From: JAYPWI01 sp038135065 | Lineage (GTDB): Bacteria > Actinomycetota > Acidimicrobiia > Acidimicrobiales > Poriferisodalaceae | Direction: 5' to 3' | Assembly: GCA_038135065.1 (NCBI GenBank) | Contig: JAYPWI010000027.1 | Location: 1 to 51,289 of the forward strand | DNA: 51,289 nucleotides | Part shown: piece by piece, positions 44,156-51,289 of the stretch | Layout of the letters: each line of letters begins with the position of its first letter | Numbering within the stretch: position 1 is the stretch's first letter | The notes under the pieces: generated by a model | What the model was told of the DNA's origin: nothing | Seen by the model: the letters and a program-made list of their open reading frames with translations, nothing else | Databases searched by the model: none | Made by a program: the position numbers and the translations under genes

Positions 44156-45081
44156 GGTGCCCGTTCTCCCTTCCCGTCGTCCTCGAAGAGCCGATACACC
44201 ACAGGTGAGTAGTACTCGCCCCAGCCTCGATCCACCACATCGGAGAATCGCTCGGCGACCAAGGCGGCTCCCCGGGCGTCCACCCCGACCTGGGCAGCGA
44301 GATCGAGGGCGTACCCCAGATCTTTCAGGGAGTACGTGGTCGGGAACCGATCGGTGGGGTAGTCACCGGTCGTCATGAACGATCCGTGGCGGCGCAGGGC
44401 GAAGCTGTCTGCTGATCCCTGCCCTAACAGGTCGAGCACTGCGGCCCGGTCGACACCGGCTCTGGTGGCGATGGCCATGGCCTCGGCAAGGGCTGACACG
44501 TTCTCGAACAGGACCATGTTGTTCATCAACTTCATCACGGTGCCGGTCCCCACGGGCCCGCAATGGGCGATGTCGGAACCGAAGGCGGCCAGCCACGGTG
44601 TGATTGCGGCCACGATCTCCGACGAACCGCCCACGGTGATGGACAGGGTGCCGTCGATGGCGTTGGGAACCCCTCGGGCAACGGGCGCGTCGGCGAAGTG
44701 GGCCCCCCGGCGAGCCAGCGCCTCGGCGACCTCGAGGTTTACCTCGCGGGTGGCCGTCGTGCAGTCGACGACGATCTGACCGGGCCGGACGTGGTCGACG
44801 AGACCCGGTTCGTCAGCTCCGCCCAGACAGACCATTCGGGTTTCGGGTGCCCCCGGTACGCACACCACCACGAGGTCCGCCTCGGCGACCTCTTCCAGAT
44901 CAGCGGCTGGCTGGGCGGGGCAATCAGCGAGCGCGGCAACGCGGGTGGGGTCACGATCGAATGCCAGGACCGGGACACCTGCCTTGGTGGCGAGGTTGCG
45001 GCAGATGGGTCCGCCCATCGCGCCCAGCCCGATGACGGCGATCGATGCCACTTCGTTGGGAGGCGGGAGTCGCGGAGCCAT
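44152..45081 (-). CDS. 3-hydroxyisobutyrate dehydrogenase-family NAD(P)-dependent oxidoreductase
   Basis: A 309-residue beta-hydroxyacid dehydrogenase. The N-terminal Rossmann motif is IGLGAMGGPICRNLA near residue 18. DAPVARGVPNAIDGTLSITVGG near residue 126 is the substrate loop and the catalytic lysine is in GTGTVMKLMNNMVLFENVSALAE near residue 170. It oxidises a 3-hydroxyacid or reduces tartronate semialdehyde; the hydroxypyruvate-isomerase-like gene 3 kb away makes the latter attractive. ATG 45081 (MAPRLPPP) is chosen over 45099 because TATCGT lies six bases before it. First gene of a two-gene operon. Confidence 0.89.
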   Translation of the reverse strand: MAPRLPPPNEVASIAVIGLGAMGGPICRNLATKAGVPVLAFDRDPTRVAALADCPAQPAADLEEVAEADLVVVCVPGAPETRMVCLGGADEPGLVDHVRPGQIVVDCTTATREVNLEVAEALARRGAHFADAPVARGVPNAIDGTLSITVGGSSEIVAAITPWLAAFGSDIAHCGPVGTGTVMKLMNNMVLFENVSALAEAMAIATRAGVDRAAVLDLLGQGSADSFALRRHGSFMTTGDYPTDRFPTTYSLKDLGYALDLAAQVGVDARGAALVAERFSDVVDRGWGEYYSPVVYRLFEDDGKGERAP

Positions 45082-45087
45082 GGGGTG

Positions 45088-45093
45088 ACGATA
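45088..45093 (-). promoter_or_regulatory. -10 element, leaderless promoter (3-hydroxyisobutyrate-dehydrogenase-like operon)
   Basis: TATCGT on the minus strand, six bases before ATG 45081, with no Shine-Dalgarno sequence. This hexamer would fall inside the coding region if the GTG/ATG-like start at 45099 were used, which supports the shorter start. Confidence 0.55.
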
Positions 45094-45160
45094 GGACACG
45101 CCGCACTGGCGTCCATGGCCCGAGGGCTCGTTCGATCGGTCAGGGAAATCGAAGCTGGCC

Positions 45161-45166
45161 TAGAAT
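45161..45166 (+). promoter_or_regulatory. -10 of the second BVMO gene
   Basis: TAGAAT, 29 bases before ATG 45196, leaving a leader with GAGGGGG. It is the same hexamer as upstream of the Mo-hydroxylase operon. No clear -35. Confidence 0.5.
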
Positions 45167-45195
45167 CTTCTCAGTCGCACCGAGGGGGCACATCG

Positions 45196-47133
45196 ATGAC
45201 CGGAACCCAGATTGACCCGAACGACGAGCGGATGTTTACCGAGGCAATTGCCGTCGCAAACATCCCCACTCTGTTGTTGGTGTTGGTGCAACTGACGGGC
45301 GAGACGCACTGGCTCGATGCCCCCTACGCCCCCAAGCGTCAGGGCGGTATGGGTGACAACGACACGGGCGGTCTGTCCGAGGAGCATCAGCGGGAGGTGC
45401 GGGAGGCTGCCCTCGAAGCCATCTTGGCCTGGAGGGCGGGTCGGCCGGTCGCGCTCCCCGAACCCTCTGAGGAACTACTGGTTCGCATGCTCAGCGTTTC
45501 GATGGGTGAGGAGGTGCCGTCGGAGTACGGCGAGTTCACCGCTGCCCAACTGGGCCAGGTCAAGTTCCTCGACCACGAGCCCTACGACCTGCCACAGGGG
45601 TTCAAGGTGCTCATCGTCGGAGCTGGGGTGTCGGGCCTGTGCGCCGCCATCAACTTGCAGATGGCCGGGGTGCCCTTCGAGGTCATCGAGCGCAACTCCA
45701 CGGTGGGTGGGGTCTGGTTGGAGAACCGCTACCCGGGCGCCGGGGTCGACACTCCCAACCACCTCTATTCCTTCTCGTTCGCGTCCTACGACTGGGAGAA
45801 GTACTTCTGCCTTCGTGACGAGCTCTGGGGCTATCTCGAGCATGTGTGCGAGGAGTTCGCCATCCGCGATCGGATCCGCTTCGACACCTCCGTCGAGCGG
45901 GCCGAGTACATGGCCGACCGCCAGATGTGGCGGGTCCGAGTGGTCACGTCCGACGGTTCCGTCGAGACCCTCGAGGCCAACGTCGTCATCAGTGCTGCGG
46001 GGCTGTTCAACCCGCCCGTGGAGCCCAATATCGAGGGTCTGGACAGCTGGTCGGGTGAGCGGTGGCACACGGCGCGCTGGCCTGCCGACGCGTCGATCGA
46101 GGGGAAGCGAGTCGCCATCATCGGCAACGGAGCGAGCTGCATGCAGATCGGTCCCGAGATCCAGAACGACGTGGAGTCGTTGACCATCTACCAGCGGTCC
46201 AACCACTGGGCAGCCCCCTTCGAGCAGTTCCGGAAGGAGGTGCCGGACTCGATGCGGTTCCTGTTGCGGGAGATGCCCCTGTACCGCAGCTGGTACCGGG
46301 TGCGTCTGGGGTGGACCTTCAACGACCGCATCCACTCGGCCCTGCACAAGGATCCCGAGTGGGAGCACCCCGAGCGATCCCTCAACGCAACCAACGACGG
46401 TCACCGGGCCTACTTCACCCAGTACGTCAAGGACGAGCTGGGTGACAAGGCCGACGAGCTGTTGGACAAGGTGCTGCCCACCTATCCGCCGTTCGGCAAG
46501 CGGATGCTGATGGACAACGGCTGGTACCGGATGCTCCGCAATCCCCGCGTCGAGTTGATCGATCAGTCTGTCGCCCGCATCGACGGCAACCGGCTGATCA
46601 CGGCCGACGGCGAAGAGCGGGAGGCCGATGTGCTGGTGCTGGCCACCGGCTTCGACGTGCTCCGGGTCCTCAACACCTACGAGGTGGTCGGACGCGGTGG
46701 TCACACCCTGCGCGAGGCATGGGAGGACGACAACGCGGCGGCGTACATGGGCACCGTGATACCTGACTTCCCGAACTTCTTCGTCCTCTACGGGCCGAAC
46801 CTGCAGCCGGGACATGGGGGCAGCCTGATCTTCGTGGTCGAGATGCAGGTCCGCTACATCATGGACGTGATCCGCCAGATGACCGAGCAGGGTCTGGGAG
46901 CGGTGGAGATCCGTCAGGACGTCCACGACGCCTTCAACGCCGACGTGGACGCCCGTCACGATCAGATGGTGTGGAGCCACCCCGGGATGACGACCTACTA
47001 CCGCAATGATCGAGGGCGGATCGTGATCAACTCGCCGTACCGCAATGTCGATTTCTACGAGATGACCAAGACCGCCGACCTCGACGAGTTCGTCACCGAG
47101 CCATTGGCCGCAGGGGAGTTGTTGGCCGACTAA
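45196..47133 (+). CDS. Baeyer-Villiger monooxygenase with N-terminal extension (4-hydroxyacetophenone monooxygenase-like)
   Basis: A 645-residue flavoprotein. Residues 1-130 are a helical extension absent from ordinary BVMOs but present in 4-hydroxyacetophenone monooxygenase, whose total length is similar. FAD motif GAGVSG at 142-147, NADPH motif GNGASC at 310-315, and a near-complete fingerprint with Gly287, His291 and Trp295, the first Phe being Trp285. ATGF-type LVLATGFDV near residue 483 is also typical. It should convert an aryl or aliphatic ketone to an ester. ATG 45196 is preceded by GAGGGGG; the open frame upstream overlaps the divergent gene and is not coding. Single-gene unit. Confidence 0.9.
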   Translation: MTGTQIDPNDERMFTEAIAVANIPTLLLVLVQLTGETHWLDAPYAPKRQGGMGDNDTGGLSEEHQREVREAALEAILAWRAGRPVALPEPSEELLVRMLSVSMGEEVPSEYGEFTAAQLGQVKFLDHEPYDLPQGFKVLIVGAGVSGLCAAINLQMAGVPFEVIERNSTVGGVWLENRYPGAGVDTPNHLYSFSFASYDWEKYFCLRDELWGYLEHVCEEFAIRDRIRFDTSVERAEYMADRQMWRVRVVTSDGSVETLEANVVISAAGLFNPPVEPNIEGLDSWSGERWHTARWPADASIEGKRVAIIGNGASCMQIGPEIQNDVESLTIYQRSNHWAAPFEQFRKEVPDSMRFLLREMPLYRSWYRVRLGWTFNDRIHSALHKDPEWEHPERSLNATNDGHRAYFTQYVKDELGDKADELLDKVLPTYPPFGKRMLMDNGWYRMLRNPRVELIDQSVARIDGNRLITADGEEREADVLVLATGFDVLRVLNTYEVVGRGGHTLREAWEDDNAAAYMGTVIPDFPNFFVLYGPNLQPGHGGSLIFVVEMQVRYIMDVIRQMTEQGLGAVEIRQDVHDAFNADVDARHDQMVWSHPGMTTYYRNDRGRIVINSPYRNVDFYEMTKTADLDEFVTEPLAAGELLAD

Positions 47134-47173
47134 CTCCTCGGTCGACCGTCGATTGCCCCACCGGGGGATCGCC

Positions 47174-48181
47174 TCAGATCGACTCGGCCATTGCGCCGAT
47201 CACCTGCTCGACGTCGGCGGCGGTGACGTCGAGGTGTGTGACCAGGCGCGTCGAACGGCCTGACCAACGGGTGATGATGCCCCGTTCTGCCAGGCGACCG
47301 CCCAGGGCGGCGCCGTCGGCGTCGGGGTGGTCGAGGGCAGCGAACACCATATTGGTGGCATGGGAGGTCACCGAGATGCCGTCGATCTCGCTCAGACCTG
47401 CGGCCAGACGCGACGCGTTGTCGTGGTCCATGGCCAGGCGGTCGATGTGGTGGTCAACGGCATAGCGTCCAGCGGCGGCCACGATGCCCACCTGGCGCAT
47501 CCCCCCGCCGAGCATCTTCCGCCAGCGGCGAGCCGCTGAGATGAGATCGGCGCGTCCCACGAGGAGGGACCCCATCGGGGCACCGAGGCCTTTGGAGAGG
47601 CAGACGGACACAGTGTCGAAGGGCGCTGCCACGGTGCTGGGCTCTGCCCCGAGGGCCACCGCTGCGTTCCACAGTCGGGCACCGTCGAGGTGGAGACCGA
47701 GGCCGTACCGGTCGGCCATCTCCCGGCTGGCCCACATCTGCTCGATGGTCAGTACCCGCCCGTCGGTGGTGTTCTCGATGCACAGGAGTCGGGTGCGAGC
47801 GAAGTGGGAGTCGTCGGGCTTGACGGCGGCTGCTGCGGCGTCGAGGTCGACCATGCCGTCTGCGGTGGTGGCAATCGGTTGAGGTTGGATGCTGCCGAGG
47901 ACGGCACCTCCGCCCGCCTCGTACATGTAGGTGTGTGCATGGTCACCTACCAGATACTCGTCGCCTCGCTGACAGTGGGCCAGCAGAGCGCACAGGTTCG
48001 ACTGGGTACCGCTGGGCAGGAACAGCGCGGACTCCTTGCCCAACAGGTCGGCGAGTTTGGTTTCCAGGGCATTCACGGTGGGATCGTCGCCGAAGACGTC
48101 GTCGCCCACCTCGGCGGTGTACATGGCTTCCCGCATGGCGGGTGTGGGACGGGACACGGTGTCGGAGCGGAGGTCGATCAC
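47174..48181 (-). CDS. Low-specificity L-threonine aldolase
   Basis: A 335-residue PLP-dependent fold-type I aldolase. MIDLRSDTVSRPTPAMREAM at the N-terminus is diagnostic. EVGDDVFGDDPTV near residue 25, LFLPSGTQSN near residue 53, HLDGARLWNAAVALG near residue 165 and the PLP Lys197 in CLSKGLGAPMGS are all present. It cleaves threonine or allo-threonine to glycine and acetaldehyde, or related beta-hydroxy amino acids. The start is GTG 48181. It converges on the BVMO gene over 40 bp and is divergent from IF-1. Confidence 0.94.
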   Translation of the reverse strand: MIDLRSDTVSRPTPAMREAMYTAEVGDDVFGDDPTVNALETKLADLLGKESALFLPSGTQSNLCALLAHCQRGDEYLVGDHAHTYMYEAGGGAVLGSIQPQPIATTADGMVDLDAAAAAVKPDDSHFARTRLLCIENTTDGRVLTIEQMWASREMADRYGLGLHLDGARLWNAAVALGAEPSTVAAPFDTVSVCLSKGLGAPMGSLLVGRADLISAARRWRKMLGGGMRQVGIVAAAGRYAVDHHIDRLAMDHDNASRLAAGLSEIDGISVTSHATNMVFAALDHPDADGAALGGRLAERGIITRWSGRSTRLVTHLDVTAADVEQVIGAMAESI

Positions 48182-48257
48182 CCGACCAATCTGCCACTTA
48201 CCGACGGCGGACGGTAGGTCTGATCGCCTCGGCGAGCGATGGGGTGGTCGATCCCGC

Positions 48258-48263
48258 TACGAT
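48258..48263 (+). promoter_or_regulatory. -10 of the IF-1 gene
   Basis: TACGAT about 89 bases before the TTG start of infA, giving a leader of roughly 80 bases. Within it GACCGG and CCGGTC (around 48281 and 48302) could pair across a 15-base loop. No clear -35. Confidence 0.4.
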
Positions 48264-48351
48264 GAGGGCGCTGTGTGTGGTGACCGGTGACGGCACAGGC
48301 CCCCGGTCAGCGTCCCCAGAGCGGGCTGCAGCGCCACGAAAGGACTTCATC

Positions 48352-48576
48352 TTGCCAAAGGTCAAAGACGACGCCATCCTCCTCGAAGGAAAGACCGTCG
48401 AAGCGCTCAAGGGCGGTCACTTCAGGATCCAACTCGACAACGGTCACGAGGTGCTGGGGCACCTGAGCGGCAAGATGCGTAAGCATCACATCCGCATCCT
48501 TCCCGGTGACCGGGTGCAGGTGGAGGTGTCGGCATACGACCTGACCCGTGGCCGGATCACCTATCGGTATAAGTGA
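48352..48576 (+). CDS. infA: Translation initiation factor IF-1 (TTG start)
   Basis: A 74-residue S1-type OB-fold protein. ILLEGKTVEAL, FRIQLDNGHEVLGHLSGKMRKHHIRILPGD and the C-terminal YDLTRGRITYRYK match IF-1 throughout; it binds the ribosomal A site during initiation. The only sensible start is TTG 48352 (PKVKDD follows), with AAAGGA ending seven bases upstream; no ATG is available. The usual ribosomal-protein neighbours (rpmJ, rpsM, rpsK) do not follow. Instead a hairpin and a glycosyltransferase come next, so it is a lone infA. Confidence 0.95.
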   Translation: MPKVKDDAILLEGKTVEALKGGHFRIQLDNGHEVLGHLSGKMRKHHIRILPGDRVQVEVSAYDLTRGRITYRYK

Positions 48577-48602
48577 TCGCACCCGCGTGACCACAACCTG
48601 GC

Positions 48603-48619
48603 GGTCGGCTTTGCCGACC
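48603..48619 (+). terminator. Hairpin after infA, terminator-like without T-run
   Basis: GGTCGGC-TTT-GCCGACC, a perfect 7-bp stem 26 bases after the infA stop. No U tract follows, so intrinsic termination would be weak; it could also mark an attenuator before the glycosyltransferase gene. Confidence 0.5.
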
Positions 48620-48642
48620 TCCCAAGGGTGGAGTCCGACGAG

Positions 48643-49629
48643 ATGACCGAGCCGGCGAAAGCGCCTCGCGTGACCGTCGCCATGTCGGTCTACAACGAGG
48701 CGCTTCATCTGCGCGACGCGGTGCAGAGCATCCTCGCCCAGACCTTCCAGGACTTCGAACTGCGCATCGTCGACGACGGCTCCACCGACGGCAGTCTCGA
48801 CACCATCGCCGACCTCGACGATCCCCGCATCCACGTCCTGCGCCAGCCCAACCAGGGCAAGGGGGTGGCGATCAACCGCATCCTCGACGATGCCCGCGGC
48901 GAGTTCGTGTGCATGCAGGACGGCGACGACATGGCCAATCCCCGCCGCCTCGAGGCCCAAGTGGCCCGGCTCGACGCCGAGCCCGACCTCGGTGCCGTGT
49001 TCTGCCGGGTCGAGCTGATCATCGGCGATCGACGCATCGGTCAGCGGGTGCGCGGCGCCGATCGCGACGAGTGCGCCGCGCGCATCGCCGCCCTTCGCAA
49101 TCCCGACATCGATCCCTCGATCATGTTTCGGCGCGAAGCAACAGCGGCGATCAGGTTCGATCCTGAGTTGATCATCGGGCAGGGTTCGGACCATCTCTTG
49201 CGCCTGGGCGAGAAGTGGCCGGTCGCGGTGGTGGACGGCTGTCACTACGCCTACCGGGTCCACCCCGGCAACAACTCCCAGCGGGGCGACCAGCGAGCGT
49301 TCGAGTACGTCGAGGAGGTGCGGCGCCGGGCGATGGAGCGGCGCGGGCAACCCTTCGTGCCGCGGCGGCATGTGCCCCGTCCTTACTCCTTTATGTTGGG
49401 CCAGATGGCGACGTCGTCGGTGGAGCTGGTGGGCCTCGGGCGCCGCCGCCTCGCGCTGGCGAACGCGGCCCGCCTGTTGCGCGACAGGCGTCGGCCCCTC
49501 GCCGCCTGGCTGCCTCTCCTGTACGCCATGACTCCAAGATGGCTGCTCGCCCGCCGCCGACCCGACTGCGCCACGGTGGCCCGAGATCGGGAGCGATATA
49601 TGCGCGCTTGGTCGACGTCTCTGCAGTGA
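48643..49629 (+). CDS. Glycosyltransferase family 2
   Basis: A 328-residue GT-A inverting glycosyltransferase. VTVAMSVYNEALHLRDAVQSIL near residue 10, the nucleotide-sugar motif DDGSTDGSL near residue 44 and the metal-binding MQDGDD near residue 90 are clear. A C-terminal helical, arginine-rich tail (LANAARLLRDRRRPLAAW) may lie on the membrane. It adds a sugar in cell-envelope polysaccharide synthesis; donor and acceptor are unknown. ATG 48643 with GGAG eight bases before is preferred to GTG 48628. A related, broken gene overlaps its 3' end. Confidence 0.89.
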   Translation: MTEPAKAPRVTVAMSVYNEALHLRDAVQSILAQTFQDFELRIVDDGSTDGSLDTIADLDDPRIHVLRQPNQGKGVAINRILDDARGEFVCMQDGDDMANPRRLEAQVARLDAEPDLGAVFCRVELIIGDRRIGQRVRGADRDECAARIAALRNPDIDPSIMFRREATAAIRFDPELIIGQGSDHLLRLGEKWPVAVVDGCHYAYRVHPGNNSQRGDQRAFEYVEEVRRRAMERRGQPFVPRRHVPRPYSFMLGQMATSSVELVGLGRRRLALANAARLLRDRRRPLAAWLPLLYAMTPRWLLARRRPDCATVARDRERYMRAWSTSLQ

Positions 49630-50553
49630 TCCCCACGTGTAACCGCACCCACCTCGTCGCGCAGGCCATCGAGTCGGTGCGCTCCCACACCTGACTTCCC
49701 GAGTCGGTGATCGTCGTTGACGACGGATCGACCGACGACACCCGCGCCGTCGTCGAGAGGTACGGCGACCAGGTCAGCTACGAGCGGCAGGGCAACGCCG
49801 GTGGCGCCGCGGCCAGGACGCGAGGCGCCGAGCTCGCGCCGACCGAGTGGATTGCGTTCCTGGACTCCGACGACATCTGGCTGCCGAACCACCTCGAGTC
49901 GCTCACCGGCGTCAGCGTGGCCACGGGAGGGCTGGCCCACCTGTGCTTCGCCGATGTCAAACGCAGCGAGGGGGAGGGTGGTGGCACGATGTTCGAGGCG
50001 GCCGGTCTGCGCTTCGACGGTCCGTACCACTTGCGTACCGATGCCGTCGAGTGGGTCGTGGCCGGGCACCAGCTGGCGATGATCCAGAGCATGCCGATCC
50101 GCCAGCAGATGTTTCGTGACCTGGCCGGAGCTGTCCAGCCGGCATGACATCCACTTCTTGCGTTTCGGGCTCGCCGAACGCCTCGCGTGCGCCGTCAAGG
50201 AGATGACGGTGCAGATGACGGCCGACGAGAACGTCGACAACCGGTTCACCGGCGGGCTCCACGATCGGGGTGAGCGCAATAGGCGCTGCATCGTGCTCTC
50301 GTAGGGCGAGGTGCTCCGGCGCCGCAGCGACCGCAACGAGCGTTGCGTGGCCAGGAGCCTGCTCGCAGGAGCTCCACAAGTGGTGGCAGCGAGGGCCCTA
50401 CGGCGCCGGGACGTGCCCGCGTACCTCCGCAAGCTCGCCCTCAGCTGCTGGGTGAATCCTGCGGTCTTCGGGTGGTTGTTCGTGCCCGGCTGGCCCGGGT
50501 ACCCCCCGGCCCGGTGGGTTCGGCGCCGTCTGGCCGCTGCGCACGGAGTCTGA
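49608..50553 (+). pseudogene. Broken glycosyltransferase family 2 gene
   Basis: The remains of a GT2 glycosyltransferase. From TTG 49608 the frame reads VDVSAVIPTCNRTHLVAQAI, then an in-frame TGA (49692-49694) sits between SHT and LPESVIVVDDGSTDDT, where family members read through. The same frame goes on past FLDSDDIWLP (DxD region) to a TGA at 50145. Homology continues in the next frame from about 50125 as HDIHFLRFGLAERLA and MTADENVDNR, requiring a 1-base shift. A further TAG (50302-50304) interrupts before the RRRDVPAYLRKLAL tail, which resembles the upstream gene's C-terminus. Two stops and one frameshift make decay the likeliest reading; sequencing errors in draft data are the alternative. 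GTG 49626 is another possible start. Confidence 0.75.
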
Positions 50554-50562
50554 GCCCTGCGA

Positions 50563-51289
50563 TCAGCTGGCGTCCCTGACCCGCGCGACCACGACCAATG
50601 CGTCCCCGCGTCCGGCCTCGTTCGCCGCGGCGGCCTCGCGCTTCCACGCCGTCATCTGCCGGCTGCCGAAGAGCTCGTCGGGTTTCTCGGCGAAGAGGGC
50701 CTGCCCGCGCGTGTACATCTCGCTGCCCCAGAACTGCAGGGCCTTGGAATCGTCGCCCATCGAGATCAGGTCGTAGCCGGCGCGGTCGACCAGGTGGGCC
50801 ATCCCCTTCCGCGACGGGATCCCGAGGTGGCGTGGCGCATCCAGGGCAACCCAAAGGGGCCCGTAGCGCTCGAATGNNNNNNNNNNTGCCCACGACGAGC
50901 AGGTGGGAAGGCGAACCAGGAGCATGCCGCCCGGTGCGAGGTGCCGCGCCGCCTCGCGCAGCTCGTCGACGGGATCGGGCACGTGCTCGAGCGAGTGGTG
51001 GAACATCAGCACGTCGGCGTCGAGCGGATCCTCAATCTCGGCGAGCGTGCGGCGCTCGATGCGCTGACGCAGGCGTGTCGCCTCCTCGGGGGCGAAGGGG
51101 TCGACCACGATCCCCTCCCGGGCCCCCAGCTGGGCGAGTCGGTCCACCAGATGGCCCGAACCGCCGCCGACGTCGACATACCGGGCCCCGTCGCCCGGCG
51201 CAGCGGCCAGGCTCGCGGCGGTGATGGGGCTGAAGCGCCGGCCCACCCTCGCCCGCAGGGCCCGGGGCAGCCGGCGTGACCGGGCGAAC
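50563..51289 (-). CDS. SAM-dependent methyltransferase (partial, with a 10-N gap)
   Basis: A class I Rossmann methyltransferase whose frame is open to the right edge. YVDVGGGSGHLVDRLAQLG is the SAM motif I; DADVLMFHHSLEHVPDPVDEL and LAPGGMLLVRLP are motifs II-III of the Methyltransf_11/23 group acting in envelope or lipid synthesis. The Ns at 50877-50886 split SSWA from FERYGPLW. Overlapping the shared bases TG on both sides of the gap gives SSWAFERYG in frame, as expected for the family, so the gap is probably false. The start may be beyond the window (GTG 51246 is possible). It converges on the broken glycosyltransferase. Confidence 0.83.
   Translation of the reverse strand, partial: FARSRRLPRALRARVGRRFSPITAASLAAAPGDGARYVDVGGGSGHLVDRLAQLGAREGIVVDPFAPEEATRLRQRIERRTLAEIEDPLDADVLMFHHSLEHVPDPVDELREAARHLAPGGMLLVRLPTCSSWAXXXXFERYGPLWVALDAPRHLGIPSRKGMAHLVDRAGYDLISMGDDSKALQFWGSEMYTRGQALFAEKPDELFGSRQMTAWKREAAAANEAGRGDALVVVARVRDAS
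50877..50886. other. Assembly gap (10 N) with 2-bp overlapping flanks
   Basis: The left flank ends in TG and the right flank begins with TG. Merging them restores the methyltransferase frame without extra residues, so missing sequence is unlikely. Confidence 0.6.

Noticed and set aside
41618..44212. 864-codon plus-strand frame across three minus-strand genes
   Set aside because: It covers thioesterase, phosphotriesterase-like and ACAD-fold genes that have full motifs on the minus strand; it has no domain of its own.
49692..49694. TGA read as selenocysteine in the glycosyltransferase
   Set aside because: GT2 enzymes do not use selenocysteine, no SECIS-like stem is seen downstream, and a frameshift and a TAG also break the gene.

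Overview
The window is high-GC bacterial DNA with about 45 tightly packed genes, frequent 4-bp ATGA/GTGA start/stop overlaps and several GTG/TTG starts. The gene families point to an Actinomycetota genome, most likely Acidimicrobiia-like. Signs are many LLM-class (luciferase-like, possibly F420-dependent) oxidoreductases, a maleylpyruvate-isomerase-family (mycothiol-type) DinB-fold protein, a fused CydD-CydC ABC exporter, and promoters with a TAnnnT -10 placed 6-7 bases before the start codon (leaderless mRNAs). The taxon is inferred from gene content, not shown directly. Two 10-N runs (20193-20202 and 50877-50886) show this is draft, probably metagenomic, sequence.

Layout. 1-1349: a secreted trypsin-like protease running off the left edge. 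1501-6423 (minus): an assimilatory sulfate-reduction operon, APS reductase (cysH), siroheme synthase N-domain, uroporphyrinogen-III methyltransferase, sulfite reductase, then an LLM oxidoreductase. 6518-14285 (plus): HFCD flavoprotein, HsaA-like flavin monooxygenase, DinB/maleylpyruvate-isomerase protein, fused CydDC-like ABC exporter and a translationally coupled Baeyer-Villiger monooxygenase (BVMO). 14317-16822 (minus): SDR, PhnD-like binding-fold protein, LLM. 16963-21281 (plus): two acyl-CoA dehydrogenases and a D-aminoacylase-type amidohydrolase.

21477-27643 (plus): three-subunit molybdenum hydroxylase, HyuA-type hydantoinase/oxoprolinase and LLM in an overlapping operon. It faces a CaiB-type CoA-transferase and DUF917 operon (27684-30024, minus). 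30290-47133: P450, SMP-30 lactonase, two MFS transporters, LLM, pirin, FAH/AraD-like enzyme, a signal-less solute-binding-fold protein, HpaB-type hydroxylase, hydroxypyruvate-isomerase-like protein, SnoaL-like protein, FlK-like thioesterase, phosphotriesterase-like lactonase, ACAD-fold enzyme, 3-hydroxyisobutyrate-dehydrogenase-like enzyme and a second BVMO. 47174-51289: threonine aldolase, translation factor IF-1 with a TTG start, then envelope-polysaccharide genes: an intact GT2 glycosyltransferase, a broken GT2 pseudogene and a methyltransferase cut by the right edge.

Taken together (inference), about 7-47 kb is a catabolic island built on flavin, heme and molybdenum oxidation of cyclic and N-heterocyclic substrates. 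BVMOs would make lactones or esters; SMP-30, PTE-like and amidohydrolase enzymes would open rings; CaiB and FlK would handle CoA esters; the ACADs would feed beta-oxidation. Its most system-like part is the Mo-hydroxylase/HyuA/LLM operon facing CaiB/DUF917. The least explained parts are two solute-binding-fold proteins without signal peptides inside enzyme operons. No tRNA, rRNA, CRISPR array, transposase or integrase was recognised, and no gene-free stretch exceeds 300 bases.
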